Below, piece by piece: positions 42,455-50,908 of a stretch of 50,908 nt of DNA. Numbering within the stretch: the first letter of the stretch is position 1; each line of letters begins with the position of its first letter. The position numbers were made by a program, and so were the translations under genes. The stretch is from positions 1-50,908 of the forward strand of contig JAUQZE010000005.1 in assembly GCA_030587365.1 (NCBI GenBank), read 5' to 3'. The stretch is from Candidatus Freyarchaeota archaeon. Lineage in GTDB: Archaea; Asgardarchaeota; Jordiarchaeia; Jordiarchaeales; Jordiarchaeaceae. The notes beneath the pieces were generated by a model. That model was not told the DNA's origin, searched no databases, and was given only the letters and a program-made list of their open reading frames with translations.

Positions 42455-43660
42455 TTAATATAGCGGAATATTATGCTTTTGAGCGATATCTAAGAAGGCT
42501 TCTGCCGCTAGTTTAATCTGATCCCATTTTTTTCCATAGGTTGACACTTTGAAAGCCGTTGATAAACCTGGTTGAACACCAGTTACTCCCCTTTCCCTCA
42601 ACTCTTCGTAAAGAAAGAAGCCTTTTCGAGGATGGTTCTTAGATATCTCAAAGAAAGGTTCACTTTCAAAGTGTATCAGATCATGGTTGTGTGGACGCTG
42701 TCCCAACTGCTTGATACCCCTTATCCTCTCTAACTGTTCTATGAAGTATCTTGCTTTCTTGACCTCCTCACCCCAATGCTTAATGCGTTCTGCAACGTAT
42801 GGAAAAGCTGCCATGGCTCCAATGGCTACACAACCGGGTAACGTGCAACCCAGAGTTTCAACCTCTTTATTCCCAAAATTTCTACCACTCCAAGGACCCC
42901 TCATCGAAGAGCTTTTGAAAACTACGTCAGCATAGCCCTCATTAGCTAGTAGAAGTCCAGAGGGTGCTGGAGAAGCAAAAGACTTGTGTAATGAGGCGGT
43001 CAAAACATCAGCGCCCAAGTCTTTTCCCGAGACTGGCATCCTCCCAATAGTATAGGCGCCGTTTAAAACAAAAGGAATTCCATAATCATGCAAAATCTTA
43101 CCCACACTTTTTGCATCAAAAACATTACCATAATTATAATCAACATGGGTTAAAAAGGCCAAAGCCGGCCATTTACCGGTTTCTTTCTTTACCTCCTCAA
43201 TCTTCTCCGTGTAAACATCAAGAAAAAGGTCAAAATCGGGATATCCTGAATGCGGAACCTCGACAATATTTGCCCCCACCCGCTCAGCGCTCAGATAGGT
43301 GCTGTAATGTGCCAGGGAATCTATAATAATAGTATCCTCAGGTTTAACCAAGGCATGGAAAGCAGCGTACTGAGCTTGGCGGCAACCTGGAAAAAGTCTA
43401 GCTTCGTCCATATCCAAAAAGGTGGCAATATCCTTATGAAAATCGCAGAGTGGAGGAGACTCAATAAGGTCCAATCTCCCCTTCATACAAAAATCACAGA
43501 CGCTATAACCATCAACAAACCTCAAAACGGCCTGAACAACCCCCGGGTAATCCCCAGCTCTTCCCCCAGACTGGATGGGGTGAAGATTTATCATCCTCTC
43601 CTCAATGCCACGTGTGAGATTCTTATACTTCTCCAAAACTCTCTCATCAAACATTGACAT
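42455..43660 (-). CDS. pscS: Sep-tRNA:Cys-tRNA synthase
   Basis: 401-residue PLP enzyme that converts O-phosphoseryl-tRNA(Cys) to cysteinyl-tRNA(Cys). Signatures: LHPIQSGGRAG, the cysteine pair CDFC and nearby PPLCDFH (needed for persulfide chemistry), TLPGC later in the chain, and the PLP lysine in SLHKSFASPAPSG. Its start (ATG 43660, or 43654) overlaps the end of the SepCysE-like gene, so the two are made together. SepRS is not in the window. It implies that this organism makes cysteine, at least in part, on tRNA. Confidence 0.93.
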   Translation of the reverse strand: MSMFDERVLEKYKNLTRGIEERMINLHPIQSGGRAGDYPGVVQAVLRFVDGYSVCDFCMKGRLDLIESPPLCDFHKDIATFLDMDEARLFPGCRQAQYAAFHALVKPEDTIIIDSLAHYSTYLSAERVGANIVEVPHSGYPDFDLFLDVYTEKIEEVKKETGKWPALAFLTHVDYNYGNVFDAKSVGKILHDYGIPFVLNGAYTIGRMPVSGKDLGADVLTASLHKSFASPAPSGLLLANEGYADVVFKSSSMRGPWSGRNFGNKEVETLGCTLPGCVAIGAMAAFPYVAERIKHWGEEVKKARYFIEQLERIRGIKQLGQRPHNHDLIHFESEPFFEISKNHPRKGFFLYEELRERGVTGVQPGLSTAFKVSTYGKKWDQIKLAAEAFLDIAQKHNIPLY

Positions 43661-44267
43661 CACCCAAAAACTCCTCGAAAAACTCCCCTGACAAATCCTG
43701 AAGGCTAGAAAAAGTCTTAACAAAAGTCTTCAAACCCGTTCTTTTCTGAATCTCGTCTGCTTTCTCAGTGACCATTAAATCGCCCTTATTATCCTTCTCA
43801 GCCAACACCAGAATCCTTTTCGCCTCTGACACCTTCCTCTCTATGTCCCGCCAAACGCCTTCCACCTTTCTTCTAACTGTCTCAAGAGCCTCATCAGAAA
43901 TGCTAGGATTCAAACTCTTCACATCCATCGCATCCAAAGGTCCACCGGTTAACACCACAAACCTAGGATCAACCCCCAAATCCAAAAGCTTTCTCCTCGT
44001 AGAAGAGGAAACAGTAATGAAAAGAATACCTGTAAAATCAATTATTTTTACTCCAATCTTCTTCCTCTCCTGCGGCTTTTCCAAACCAATCTTCTCCATG
44101 GTCAGATTAAGGGCATCCTGTACAGTTTTGAGATGTTTTCTAATTTCTTCCTCAATGGTAGAATCAAAATTATACATCGGAGCGAAGGCTCTAACTTCAC
44201 ATAAAATAACAATTAAAGCGTCAAGAGCATTATTAATTCTAACAATATCATCGTACCCAAAATTCAC
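43647..44267 (-). CDS. SepCysE-like (DUF2100) protein
   Basis: About 206 residues. In methanogens SepCysE bridges SepRS and SepCysS in the transsulfursome. The length fits, the C-terminal half contains RILVLAEKDNKGDLMVTEKADEIQ, and the gene overlaps SepCysS by 14 bases; location is the strongest argument. The start is placed at GTG 44267 because GGAG lies nine bases upstream and would be within the longer frame that begins with TTG 44282. Membership of DUF2100 is from recognition, not a search. Confidence 0.6.
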   Translation of the reverse strand: MNFGYDDIVRINNALDALIVILCEVRAFAPMYNFDSTIEEEIRKHLKTVQDALNLTMEKIGLEKPQERKKIGVKIIDFTGILFITVSSSTRRKLLDLGVDPRFVVLTGGPLDAMDVKSLNPSISDEALETVRRKVEGVWRDIERKVSEAKRILVLAEKDNKGDLMVTEKADEIQKRTGLKTFVKTFSSLQDLSGEFFEEFLGDVNV

Positions 44268-44983
44268 TAGCCCACTCTCCAACTTATCATTATGTGGATC
44301 GGATTATATCAAGAACTAATTACACTATAACACCTAAAGTAATTTCTATTAATAACCATAATCATCTATCGCTTCCCCGTTCCCATATCCCAATTAGCTA
44401 CTGTTTCTAAATCCCGTAACCATAATTACGATTTTTGGATTACACTTTTTGAGGGTTTATTTGGAGCCGGGTCAGGGAAATTCCTCATCGGAGACAAAGC
44501 TCCAAAGATTTTGAACCCTGGTTTCGGACCCGGCTTGAATACAAGCCAGAAATACCGAATCTGCATTCCGGGCAAAAAACTGTCCGGCGCCTCGCCGCTA
44601 TCCACCACGTGCCGCAGCGGCCACTAGTTCTAGACTAACCCGGCCCTATCTTGTTGTTGCCTCACAATCGAACTTTTAGCACGTGTTTTCTCGGATAGGG
44701 TTTTCTGCTTTTTCTGTTTTATTTATACTAACTTTTCTATTTTTAAGGATTATGCAAATTTACAATTTTATGGAGAATAATATAGTCTCTCGGTCTAAGA
44801 AAGTAGTTTCAAATATTTTCTCATGATTTAAAGCTCTAAAAATTGATAACCCGCTCATTCGAATCAATTACACATAGAAAATCTTAACTAACCAAAATAA
44901 ACACTTATAACTCGCGTGATACTAGAAGTCAAGAGTAATTAAATTTTAAAAAATCTATTAAAGAAGTACCACCTTAATTCTGT
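44268..44983. other. Long intergenic region with GC-rich inverted repeats
   Basis: About 715 bases. The flanks are AT-rich. The middle, 44440-44660, is GC-rich and holds several inverted repeats: AGCCGGGTC/GACCCGGCT (44465-44473 with 44527-44535, 53-base loop with inner GGAG/CTCC), GGCTT/AAGCC (44532-44547) and GCCGCT/AGCGGC (44594-44599 with 44616-44621). A 60-residue minus ORF here is proline-rich and unconvincing. It could be a structured RNA or the remains of a small mobile element. Confidence 0.5.
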
Positions 44984-46657
44984 CTATTTACCGGCTATTA
45001 CTTTTTTCTGTGAAGGTAACAAATAGGACTCAGCAATTCTGGCGAAATTCAGCAACTCGTTCCTGTATTTAAACGCTAAAGCAACTTCAAATATAACTAA
45101 ACCTAAAACAGATAATACAAAACTAATCTTAGTGAGAAGAGCAAGAACCGAAATGCCTATTACAAATATAGTTGCCCAGATTGCAGATTTTTTTTCCATA
45201 ATATTAATCTTAAAGTACCTTTTGGTGAAAAATCCGTATAATACTGTTTTCACTATCCAACCTATAACAAGAGCAATCGCAGCTCCAATCATCCCCCAAG
45301 TTTGATTTAATCCGGTCATACTAAAAGCTGGGATACCTGAAACACGAGCGAGCGCAGTTCCAATCATCCCCCAAGTTTGATTTAATCCGTTCATACTAAA
45401 AACTGGGATGAATAAAAGGCTCAATGCAACTCCCGCGAGCAATGACAATAAAAGAATTGAAAAGTTTACCCAAAGTTTTTTTCTAGCAAAGAAATACGAT
45501 CCTGCTGGTCTCGAAACGCTAGATATCACAAAACCAATAATAAGAATTTTCGCTGGGTCAGCGCTCGAAAGATACTGTTGAGTAAAGAATGCTCCTAAAA
45601 TTTGTTCCGAAAATACGATTATCGGGGCGGAAAATAATATTGACAAAATAAACGAATATCCTATTGATTTCTTCATCAAATTTACTACTTTTTTTTTCAT
45701 ATTAATAGCTGTTAACTCAGAAAGATAAGGATTCAAAGTAGCCGTGACAGCTATCCCTATATAACCGAGAACTGACGCGAACGTCTGGCTAATTGCATAT
45801 ACACCTACAGCAGTAACTGCAAGAAATACACCTACAAAAATCTTATTGAAATGTGTAAACCCAAGCTCCATAAAACCCATACCGTAATCCCACTTACCGA
45901 AATTAAACATCTCCTTTAAAAGACCGAAATCGAAAATCTTAAATCCCTTATCTGATTTAACACTCTTCCTTTTCACTCTTAAAGAAAAGACAAAGCCGAG
46001 CGATCCAGAAAACGCATACGCAAGTGCGAATGCATATATCACACCTTCAATACTAAACCCAAATCCAAGTAAAGTATAAGCAAAAAGGAGATAAGAGGAA
46101 ATAAATGAGACATCCACAATCGTATATAAATCAAATCTCTGAAAACCGCTCAAGATCCACTGAAAAATAATTTTAATACTTAACAAAGGAAAAGAAGTTA
46201 CAATCAACAATTGAAATATGGGAGTTAACCAATAATTGTTAAAAACTTTAATTGCGATGAATGGCGACAAGAAAAAACCAACAACCGTGAGCACCGCAGT
46301 AATCGAAAGAACCACGATACTTGCAGTACTTATGGCTGTATTAACAGAACTAAATTTTTTCCTGATAAGAAAATCGGGAAGAAAACGTACCATCGAAGCC
46401 CCCATACCAACAGCACAAATACCCGTAAATAAATCAAGCAAAGTTACTCCAAGACTTAAACTTCCATAAAGCTGACTACCAATAGTATTTGCAATAATAA
46501 TAGTATTAGCAGCAGTTAATACCACTATAACTAGCGAGTTAATAAAATTAAATAGAGTTCCTGAAAAAACCCTAATTCGTTCGTCGGACAATTTAGTAAC
46601 ACCATGCACTTTGCTATTTCCTAAAATAAATATAATTCTCCTAAATAAGCGTTTCAT
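44984..46657 (-). CDS. Polysaccharide flippase (Wzx/MATE-like)
   Basis: About 557 residues with 12-14 hydrophobic segments over the whole length. Motifs such as TIGSQLYGSLSLGVTLLDLF, MGASMVRFLPDF and KWDYGMGFMELGFTHFNKIFVGVFL match oligosaccharide flippases that turn lipid-linked sugars across the membrane. Near residue 430, 25 residues are duplicated in tandem (FSMNGLNQTWGMIG and FSMTGLNQTWGMIG; DNA copies at 45285 and 45360, 75 bases apart). The duplication lies in a membrane helix/loop and keeps the frame. Several starts are possible up to 46720. It belongs with the glycosyltransferase genes to the right. Confidence 0.82.
   Translation of the reverse strand: MKRLFRRIIFILGNSKVHGVTKLSDERIRVFSGTLFNFINSLVIVVLTAANTIIIANTIGSQLYGSLSLGVTLLDLFTGICAVGMGASMVRFLPDFLIRKKFSSVNTAISTASIVVLSITAVLTVVGFFLSPFIAIKVFNNYWLTPIFQLLIVTSFPLLSIKIIFQWILSGFQRFDLYTIVDVSFISSYLLFAYTLLGFGFSIEGVIYAFALAYAFSGSLGFVFSLRVKRKSVKSDKGFKIFDFGLLKEMFNFGKWDYGMGFMELGFTHFNKIFVGVFLAVTAVGVYAISQTFASVLGYIGIAVTATLNPYLSELTAINMKKKVVNLMKKSIGYSFILSILFSAPIIVFSEQILGAFFTQQYLSSADPAKILIIGFVISSVSRPAGSYFFARKKLWVNFSILLLSLLAGVALSLLFIPVFSMNGLNQTWGMIGTALARVSGIPAFSMTGLNQTWGMIGAAIALVIGWIVKTVLYGFFTKRYFKINIMEKKSAIWATIFVIGISVLALLTKISFVLSVLGLVIFEVALAFKYRNELLNFARIAESYLLPSQKKVIAGK
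45285..45434. repeat. 75-bp in-frame tandem duplication inside the flippase
   Basis: Two copies of a stretch beginning CCAATCATCCCCCAAG (45285 and 45360) continue with few differences for about 55 bases and then diverge. The unit is 75 bases, 25 codons, so the reading frame is kept. Confidence 0.85.
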
Positions 46658-46935
46658 AGTGGGCACATTAAACATGTTGAGAAAAATTTTCAGGCATATT
46701 ATTTTAGTCATCATTAACAAAGTTTCGAAAGGGATAAGAGTTTCTTAATCTGAAAGCCACAAATTTATATGGAATGAACTTATTTTTAAAATGCATGAAC
46801 GTAAATGATTAATAAATATTAAAAATTAAAAGTTATTCTGGAGTTCTTAGTATAAAATTAAGACTCTTTCACACCAGTTTTAGACAATCGACAAAAAGGG
46901 TACTTTATCAACACGGAGCAATTAAGCGAAGTTGA

Positions 46936-47553
46936 GGTGTTGGCAATTGTTTTTTTGCAAAAACAAATGGCTGGAAGTATGAATTTATAAAAACCGATGA
47001 ATGTGTTCATTACTTTGATTATGGTGAGGAGAAAGCTTTATGGGGTGGAGCGGGTGACCGAAAACTTTTCGGCCTAAAATTGTCGCCGTCAATTCTAATT
47101 AGAAAATTACTAACAGCATAATTAAAAGCAGTTTTACCAGCAATATTTGAAAGAGATGTCAAAATTATAACTTGGAACATTGTGCACTGGTTAGAGTATC
47201 TAAAAAGGGTTCTTAAGAGCAGAAGAATACTGGGATATGAAACGTGATTAATAGGCAGTTAATAGTGATAAGCAAAGTTACTATCCTAGGGCTTGAGGCC
47301 AGCATTGTTGAAAATGGTGATCTACGAATTTAAAACAGGTAGAATATAGAAGAATAGATATAACAATTTAGAAATATTCGGCAGTCCCGGCACTGCAGTT
47401 ATTTGGTTGTCGCTATTAGTTAACAATAAGCCTAAGGAATACGATATACCTATCGTTTCAACTTGGAATTCATTAATAAGGCATTGGCAACAGAAACTTT
47501 ATAATGATAAACTCAGCAAAACTTCTCAGATTTATTCTAAAATTCGGAATTGA
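46936..47553 (+). pseudogene. Decayed GT-B glycosyltransferase
   Basis: Translating 46936-47121 gives GVGNCFFAKTNGWKYEFIKTDECVHYFDYG..., and 47365-47553, in the same frame, gives NLEIFGSPGTAVIWLSLL...YDIPIVSTWNSLIRHW. Both read like pieces of the N-terminal half of a GT4 glycosyltransferase, but stops interrupt the frame and no start is evident. The rest of the gene is missing. It lies between the flippase and a methyltransferase, so it is likely a dead member of the sugar cluster. Confidence 0.5.
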
Positions 47554-47678
47554 TAAAATCTTTGGAAAGCTGAGTTTTTAAGGAAACACGTGTAAATAAA
47601 GATACATAAATGGGGAAGTCAGATAAATTTAGTGATGAAGCAAAGACAAAAATTGACTAAAATGCACTATATTTTGTC

Positions 47679-48317
47679 ATGTCTAAACATAGAGAAATAG
47701 ACAAACATCCAGAATATGATTTCTATACTTCTAACATACCATTAGGTTCAAATCATACCAAAATCATAGATTTGAATTTAAATTCACCATCAAATACCTC
47801 TAATGAGAAGGACAATAAACCCATAGCTCTTGAGATTGGTGCGGGTACAAATAAAAGCTACGAGTTCAAAACAAAAATTCCAGTATCTTATGAACCATTA
47901 TTCCTTGACATAGAACCGCCTACACAAATTATAAGAAAAGTTGGAAATTGGATTGTTGGGGATGCTCAGTATTTACCCTTTAGAATTGAAATTTTCGATA
48001 TGGTCTACGCTTATCATGTCATTGAACACTTAGATGAACCAGAAAAATTTGTGATAGAAGTATTTAGAATTTTAAAGAGAGGTGGCAAGTTAGAACTAGC
48101 TACACCGAACTTTCTAAGTCGTGACGCTACGCACGATCCAGCACATAAACATATTTTTAATATTTTAAAAATCTTGAAAATGGTGAGAAAGGTTGGGTTT
48201 CAAATAAAAATGGATGTTGTATGCGGTTCAAAAGTACCTAAACCCTTAAGAATACCATTACACTTATTAATCAACCTCTTAATTGACGAACTTAGAATTA
48301 CAGGTTTAAAACCATAA
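47679..48317 (+). CDS. Class I SAM-dependent methyltransferase
   Basis: 212 residues. Glycine motif LEIGAGTN (about 50-57), DAQYLPF and HVIEHLDEPEKFVIEVFRILKRGGKLELATPN are the SAM-binding and post-core motifs of the Methyltransf_11 group. Substrate unknown; position in the sugar cluster suggests a sugar or lipid-linked target. The C-terminal cap is short compared with relatives, so the 3' end may be truncated. Confidence 0.8.
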   Translation: MSKHREIDKHPEYDFYTSNIPLGSNHTKIIDLNLNSPSNTSNEKDNKPIALEIGAGTNKSYEFKTKIPVSYEPLFLDIEPPTQIIRKVGNWIVGDAQYLPFRIEIFDMVYAYHVIEHLDEPEKFVIEVFRILKRGGKLELATPNFLSRDATHDPAHKHIFNILKILKMVRKVGFQIKMDVVCGSKVPKPLRIPLHLLINLLIDELRITGLKP

Positions 48318-49069
48318 AAGTGGAAAGTATAACAAGATTCTGGAAAAAGTCGATGAAGTTATTCCCGTTAAAACAAAGGATAGTTTAAAGAAAGAATCCC
48401 TGGACAAAATTTATGAAGAAATTCGTATAAACCTTTTGATTATCATGGAAGGTGGAGTATTAAGTACTGCAAGGAAAAAAGCATATTATGAAGTTCAACG
48501 GATTGGTTTGCATTTTTAGATGATAATGTTTTATTACATAAAAGGCTGGATGGAAAACAATGACCAGCCACATATATGGCGAAACAGGAGTCATATGAAG
48601 CATAATTTACCCGGTACGCCCTCACATTGGACCAATTGTGGAAAGAATCTGGATGATTCGTAAACGACTTGCAGAAATGGCTTTAAGGAAACTACCTGTG
48701 TCCAATTTGTAAGGACTGCTCTCTCCGCCTTTCAAGGAGGCTGTTCCCTATGGAGCGAATAAAGTTACATGGAGAGCTTGAAGCCTTCGCAGAGGCGCTT
48801 GACCACCGCCTGAAGAACTCTGCCACATTAAATATCTGGAGGATAACCGCCGTAGAAGTGGAGAACACACGAATTTCGTCCAAGCCCTTCACTTCTTAAG
48901 ATTTATACAAAAAATAGATAGATACTTGCAAAAATCCTTATCAAAGTAATTTTAAATGGCTTTTAATAAGCTAAATTAAAATAACAAATAAATTTATAAA
49001 AATGAGGTAAATTGTAAAAAATTATCGTATATTTATTACAAACGTATATTTCTTTATGGAAGGAGAATA
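48318..49069. other. Gene debris
   Basis: About 750 bases with short open stretches in several frames (for example TARKKAYYEVQRIGLHF ending in a stop near 48520) and no complete gene apart from the small ORF listed separately. It looks like decayed coding sequence of the sugar region; no family is recognisable. Confidence 0.4.
48750..48899 (+). CDS. Small ORF with a ribosome site
   Basis: 49 residues (MERIKLHGELEAF...), with GGAGG nine bases before the ATG. The same frame is open upstream to about 48688 and includes CPICKDC, a zinc-knuckle-like stretch, so this may be the end of a larger broken gene and not an independent small protein. No family recognised. Confidence 0.35.
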   Translation: MERIKLHGELEAFAEALDHRLKNSATLNIWRITAVEVENTRISSKPFTS

Positions 49070-50203
49070 ATGAAAATAATGTACATATCAGAAGGTCTTT
49101 ATAAGATGGATATATATCCCAATCCAAACCGAGGACCGCAAGTACAGATATGGGGAATTGCAAAAGAATTAGAGAAAAAAGGATATGACGAATCTATATT
49201 AAAAGCGGGTAGTAGTGATAAAAAAGAAGTTGTAAATAATTTATCTTTATTAAACTTAACAAGCAGATGTAAACATGATATTTTTCGTGGGATTCCCTCT
49301 CAACTTTTATTTTCAAAAAAGTCAGTAAAAATAATACAAAGCGAGAATCCGGATATTTTATCTCTTCATTTTCGTTTTAGTAGCTATTTTCCGTCTAAAC
49401 TTAACATACCTAAAATATTTACAATCCACGTCCAAGAGGCTCTGGATTATTTTAAACCCTATGCTGTTCGCCGCCACATTTTAAATTATCCATTATTTTA
49501 CCTCAAAAAAAAGGTCGAAACAGAAGTAATATCTAACTCGGACGGAATAGTGACGCTTAACAAATTTATGGAGAACTATTTGAAAAATAAAGGTCATTCG
49601 AATGTGAGGATGATACCGAGTGCGATAAATCCCGGTGATTTCTATAACAAAGGGGACGATAATTTTATTCTTTATGCGGGGAGATTCGACTGGTACAAAC
49701 GGGTAGATATCCTGATAAAAGCGTTTTCAATGTTAGATGTAGGTTACAAGAAGAATTTTAAATTGAAAATTGTAGGAACAGGATACAGAGGACGATATCT
49801 GAAAGATCTTGTGAAGTCAGAAAATTTAGAAAAATTTGTTGAATTTATTCCGTGGCTTGAAAGAAGTAAATTAATCGATCGCATGAGTAGATGTTCGATA
49901 CTTGTTTTGCCTTCATTATTCGAGACTTTTGGATTAGTTGTTATTGAGGCGATGGCTTCAGGCAAACCAGTAATTGCCAGTGATATTCCCGGACCGCAGG
50001 ACATAATAAAACATGGTTATGACGGCTTTTTATTTGAAAGAGAGAATATCCAGAAGTTAAAGGGATACTTAGAATTATTGCTTGAAGATGAGAACCTAAG
50101 AAGAAAGATTGGGATGAGAGCAAGAAAAACTGTAGAAGAGAAATATACATTCGAAAAAATCGCTGAGAACTATATCACTTTCTTTAACGAGTTGTTAGAA
50201 TGA
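49070..50203 (+). CDS. GT4 family glycosyltransferase
   Basis: 377 residues with the GT-B arrangement. The N-terminal acceptor domain has the GPQVQIWGIAKELEKKGYD opening. The C-terminal nucleotide-sugar domain contains YAGRFDWYKRVDILIKAF, KIVGTGYRG and LPSLFETFGLVVIEAMASGKPVIAS, the E(x)7E donor site. AAGGAG precedes the ATG. With the flippase and methyltransferase it would build surface glycans or N-glycans. Strongly AT-rich, as usual for such clusters. Confidence 0.92.
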   Translation: MKIMYISEGLYKMDIYPNPNRGPQVQIWGIAKELEKKGYDESILKAGSSDKKEVVNNLSLLNLTSRCKHDIFRGIPSQLLFSKKSVKIIQSENPDILSLHFRFSSYFPSKLNIPKIFTIHVQEALDYFKPYAVRRHILNYPLFYLKKKVETEVISNSDGIVTLNKFMENYLKNKGHSNVRMIPSAINPGDFYNKGDDNFILYAGRFDWYKRVDILIKAFSMLDVGYKKNFKLKIVGTGYRGRYLKDLVKSENLEKFVEFIPWLERSKLIDRMSRCSILVLPSLFETFGLVVIEAMASGKPVIASDIPGPQDIIKHGYDGFLFERENIQKLKGYLELLLEDENLRRKIGMRARKTVEEKYTFEKIAENYITFFNELLE

Positions 50204-50721
50204 AATTTACGATTTGTGAAAATAATTTACTTATAACCCTTAATTCTTTAATAAAAAACAATAATTCAAGATTTTAGAGGAGTCTAAATGACCATGTAGA
50301 AGTTAAAAAGCATATTTTCGGTTGTTTGTTTTTACCTTTTTGTAGGTTCTCTTTTCATATCCCAATATTTTTCTGGACTAAGAAAACCTCTTAGGTAATC
50401 GAACCAATATGTAGTGTTCCACGAAATGATTCTCAGACTCAGCTTGAACCCAAAGTATAAATTCAGGGAGAAGAGAATAATCTCCGGAGGAGTCCTCCAT
50501 CTCTCAAAAGTAATACATATCATAATCCAAAAATAGGAGGACCCTTCCAAATAAACCTTAAGTTGACACCATCCCTGTCTTGGTCGTTTATGCGATAGGG
50601 AAGAGTATTTACTCTAAAGTAAAAGAGGGCGTAAAAAGTCTTTGGTGCAAATCGCGGCACAATGTAATAATTATGTTTTTGGGAGTTAGGTTAACTAACC
50701 TCTTTTTGTCTAAATAGGGGT
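50204..50721. other. Region without a supported gene
   Basis: About 520 bases. A 72-residue minus frame (50332-50550, ending LRGFLSPEKYWDMKREPTKR) has a protein-like look but no recognised family and no clear ribosome site; it may be a fragment. No RNA gene found. Confidence 0.35.
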
Positions 50722-50908
50722 ATGTTAGTCGAAGAAGTTTTTGAGGGACCCAACCCTGAACACCTCCACCACCTCCCCCGATTCAAGGAGATCAAAGAAA
50801 CAGTATGGAGAGGACTCACGCTCCAAGAATTCAAGCTCCCCTCAATCAGCCTCTCGAGCCGCGTCCTGTTCATGGCCCGCATGATTCTGGAACCAGTCAA
50901 ATCCCTGT
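50722..50908 (+). CDS. Unknown protein, N-terminal part (cut by window end)
   Basis: The frame from ATG 50722 (GGGG just upstream) stays open to the end of the window: 62 residues starting MLVEEVFEGPNPEHLHHLPRF. No family recognised. Codons are A/C-leaning, unlike the AT-rich sugar cluster to the left, which suggests a return to core chromosome. A minus-strand ORF over the same bases is its shadow. Confidence 0.5.
   Translation, partial: MLVEEVFEGPNPEHLHHLPRFKEIKETVWRGLTLQEFKLPSISLSSRVLFMARMILEPVKSL

Noticed and set aside
44426..44608. 60-residue proline-rich minus ORF in the GC-rich island
   Set aside because: No ribosome site or family; it follows the inverted repeats and is better explained by them.
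44620..44640. CCACTAGTTCTAGA resembles a cloning-vector polylinker
   Set aside because: Only 14 bases match and the flanks do not continue as vector; likely chance.
48692..48892. Minus-strand 66-residue ORF
   Set aside because: The plus-strand ORF over the same bases has a GGAGG site and more natural codons.
1..50908. tRNA, rRNA and CRISPR arrays
   Set aside because: I scanned for T-loop consensus (GTTCRANNC) with pairing stems and for regularly spaced direct repeats and found none that hold up; intron-containing or odd archaeal tRNAs could still be missed by eye.

Overview
The window is archaeal chromosome. The reasons are a two-domain Cdc48/VAT ATPase, a LysW carrier-protein route to arginine, Sep-tRNA:Cys-tRNA synthase with a SepCysE-like partner, an RPB9/TFS-like zinc ribbon, a PadR regulator, many TTG/GTG starts behind GGAG/GGTGA sites, and low GC. 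This gene combination suggests a TACK-side lineage, perhaps a Bathyarchaeota-type organism. That placement is inference; no rRNA or tRNA gene was found to settle it.

Layout. 0-3 kb: a cut-off unknown gene, a DUF998-type membrane protein and an amidase. 3.2-6.7 kb: larE-larB-larC for the nickel-pincer cofactor (no larA), then a DUF59/MIP18 gene. 6.8-14 kb: arginine synthesis, with an acetylornithine-type transcarbamylase on + facing a minus-strand run argG-argH-lysW-lysX-lysZ-lysK; lysY and lysJ are absent. 14.2-22.2 kb: four alpha-SNAP/TPR-like genes (one with a proline-rich linker, winged-helix-like segment and zinc ribbon), an ACT-domain protein, and a padR-cdc48 pair. 22.2-25.1 kb: decayed tandem copies of a cdc48 segment, a ribbon-helix-helix protein, a membrane protein, a bifunctional-nuclease-family protein and a hypothetical. 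25.4-35.4 kb: histidine genes hisZ-like, a TnpB-like gene, then hisD-hisC-HAD-hisB-hisH-hisA-hisF-hisIE; hisG is not present. 35.4-44.3 kb: HAD phosphatase, ilvE, a frameshifted SLC41/MgtE remnant, RPB9-like zinc ribbon, membrane protein, Zn-dehydrogenase, a LeuA/homocitrate-synthase family enzyme, an SCP2-like protein, SepCysS and SepCysE-like. 44.3-50.9 kb: a surface-polysaccharide region with a flippase, decayed glycosyltransferase, methyltransferase and GT4 glycosyltransferase among gene debris.

The most unusual part is 14-23 kb. Alpha-SNAP-like proteins lie beside a Cdc48 ATPase, which recalls the SNAP/NSF pairing of eukaryotes. The cdc48 gene itself flips in strand composition near base 21,520: A/C-rich codons before, G/T-rich codons after. 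Decayed copies of the protein segment at exactly that flip lie just downstream. The polarity of the flip fits a replication origin, but a recombination junction is also possible.

Other points worth following: a transcarbamylase type that does not fit simple LysW chemistry; hisZ and hisH with disturbed 5' ends; a TnpB-like protein that lacks the usual second RuvC acidic residue and sits inside the histidine cluster; and short in-frame tandem duplications in two membrane-protein genes.
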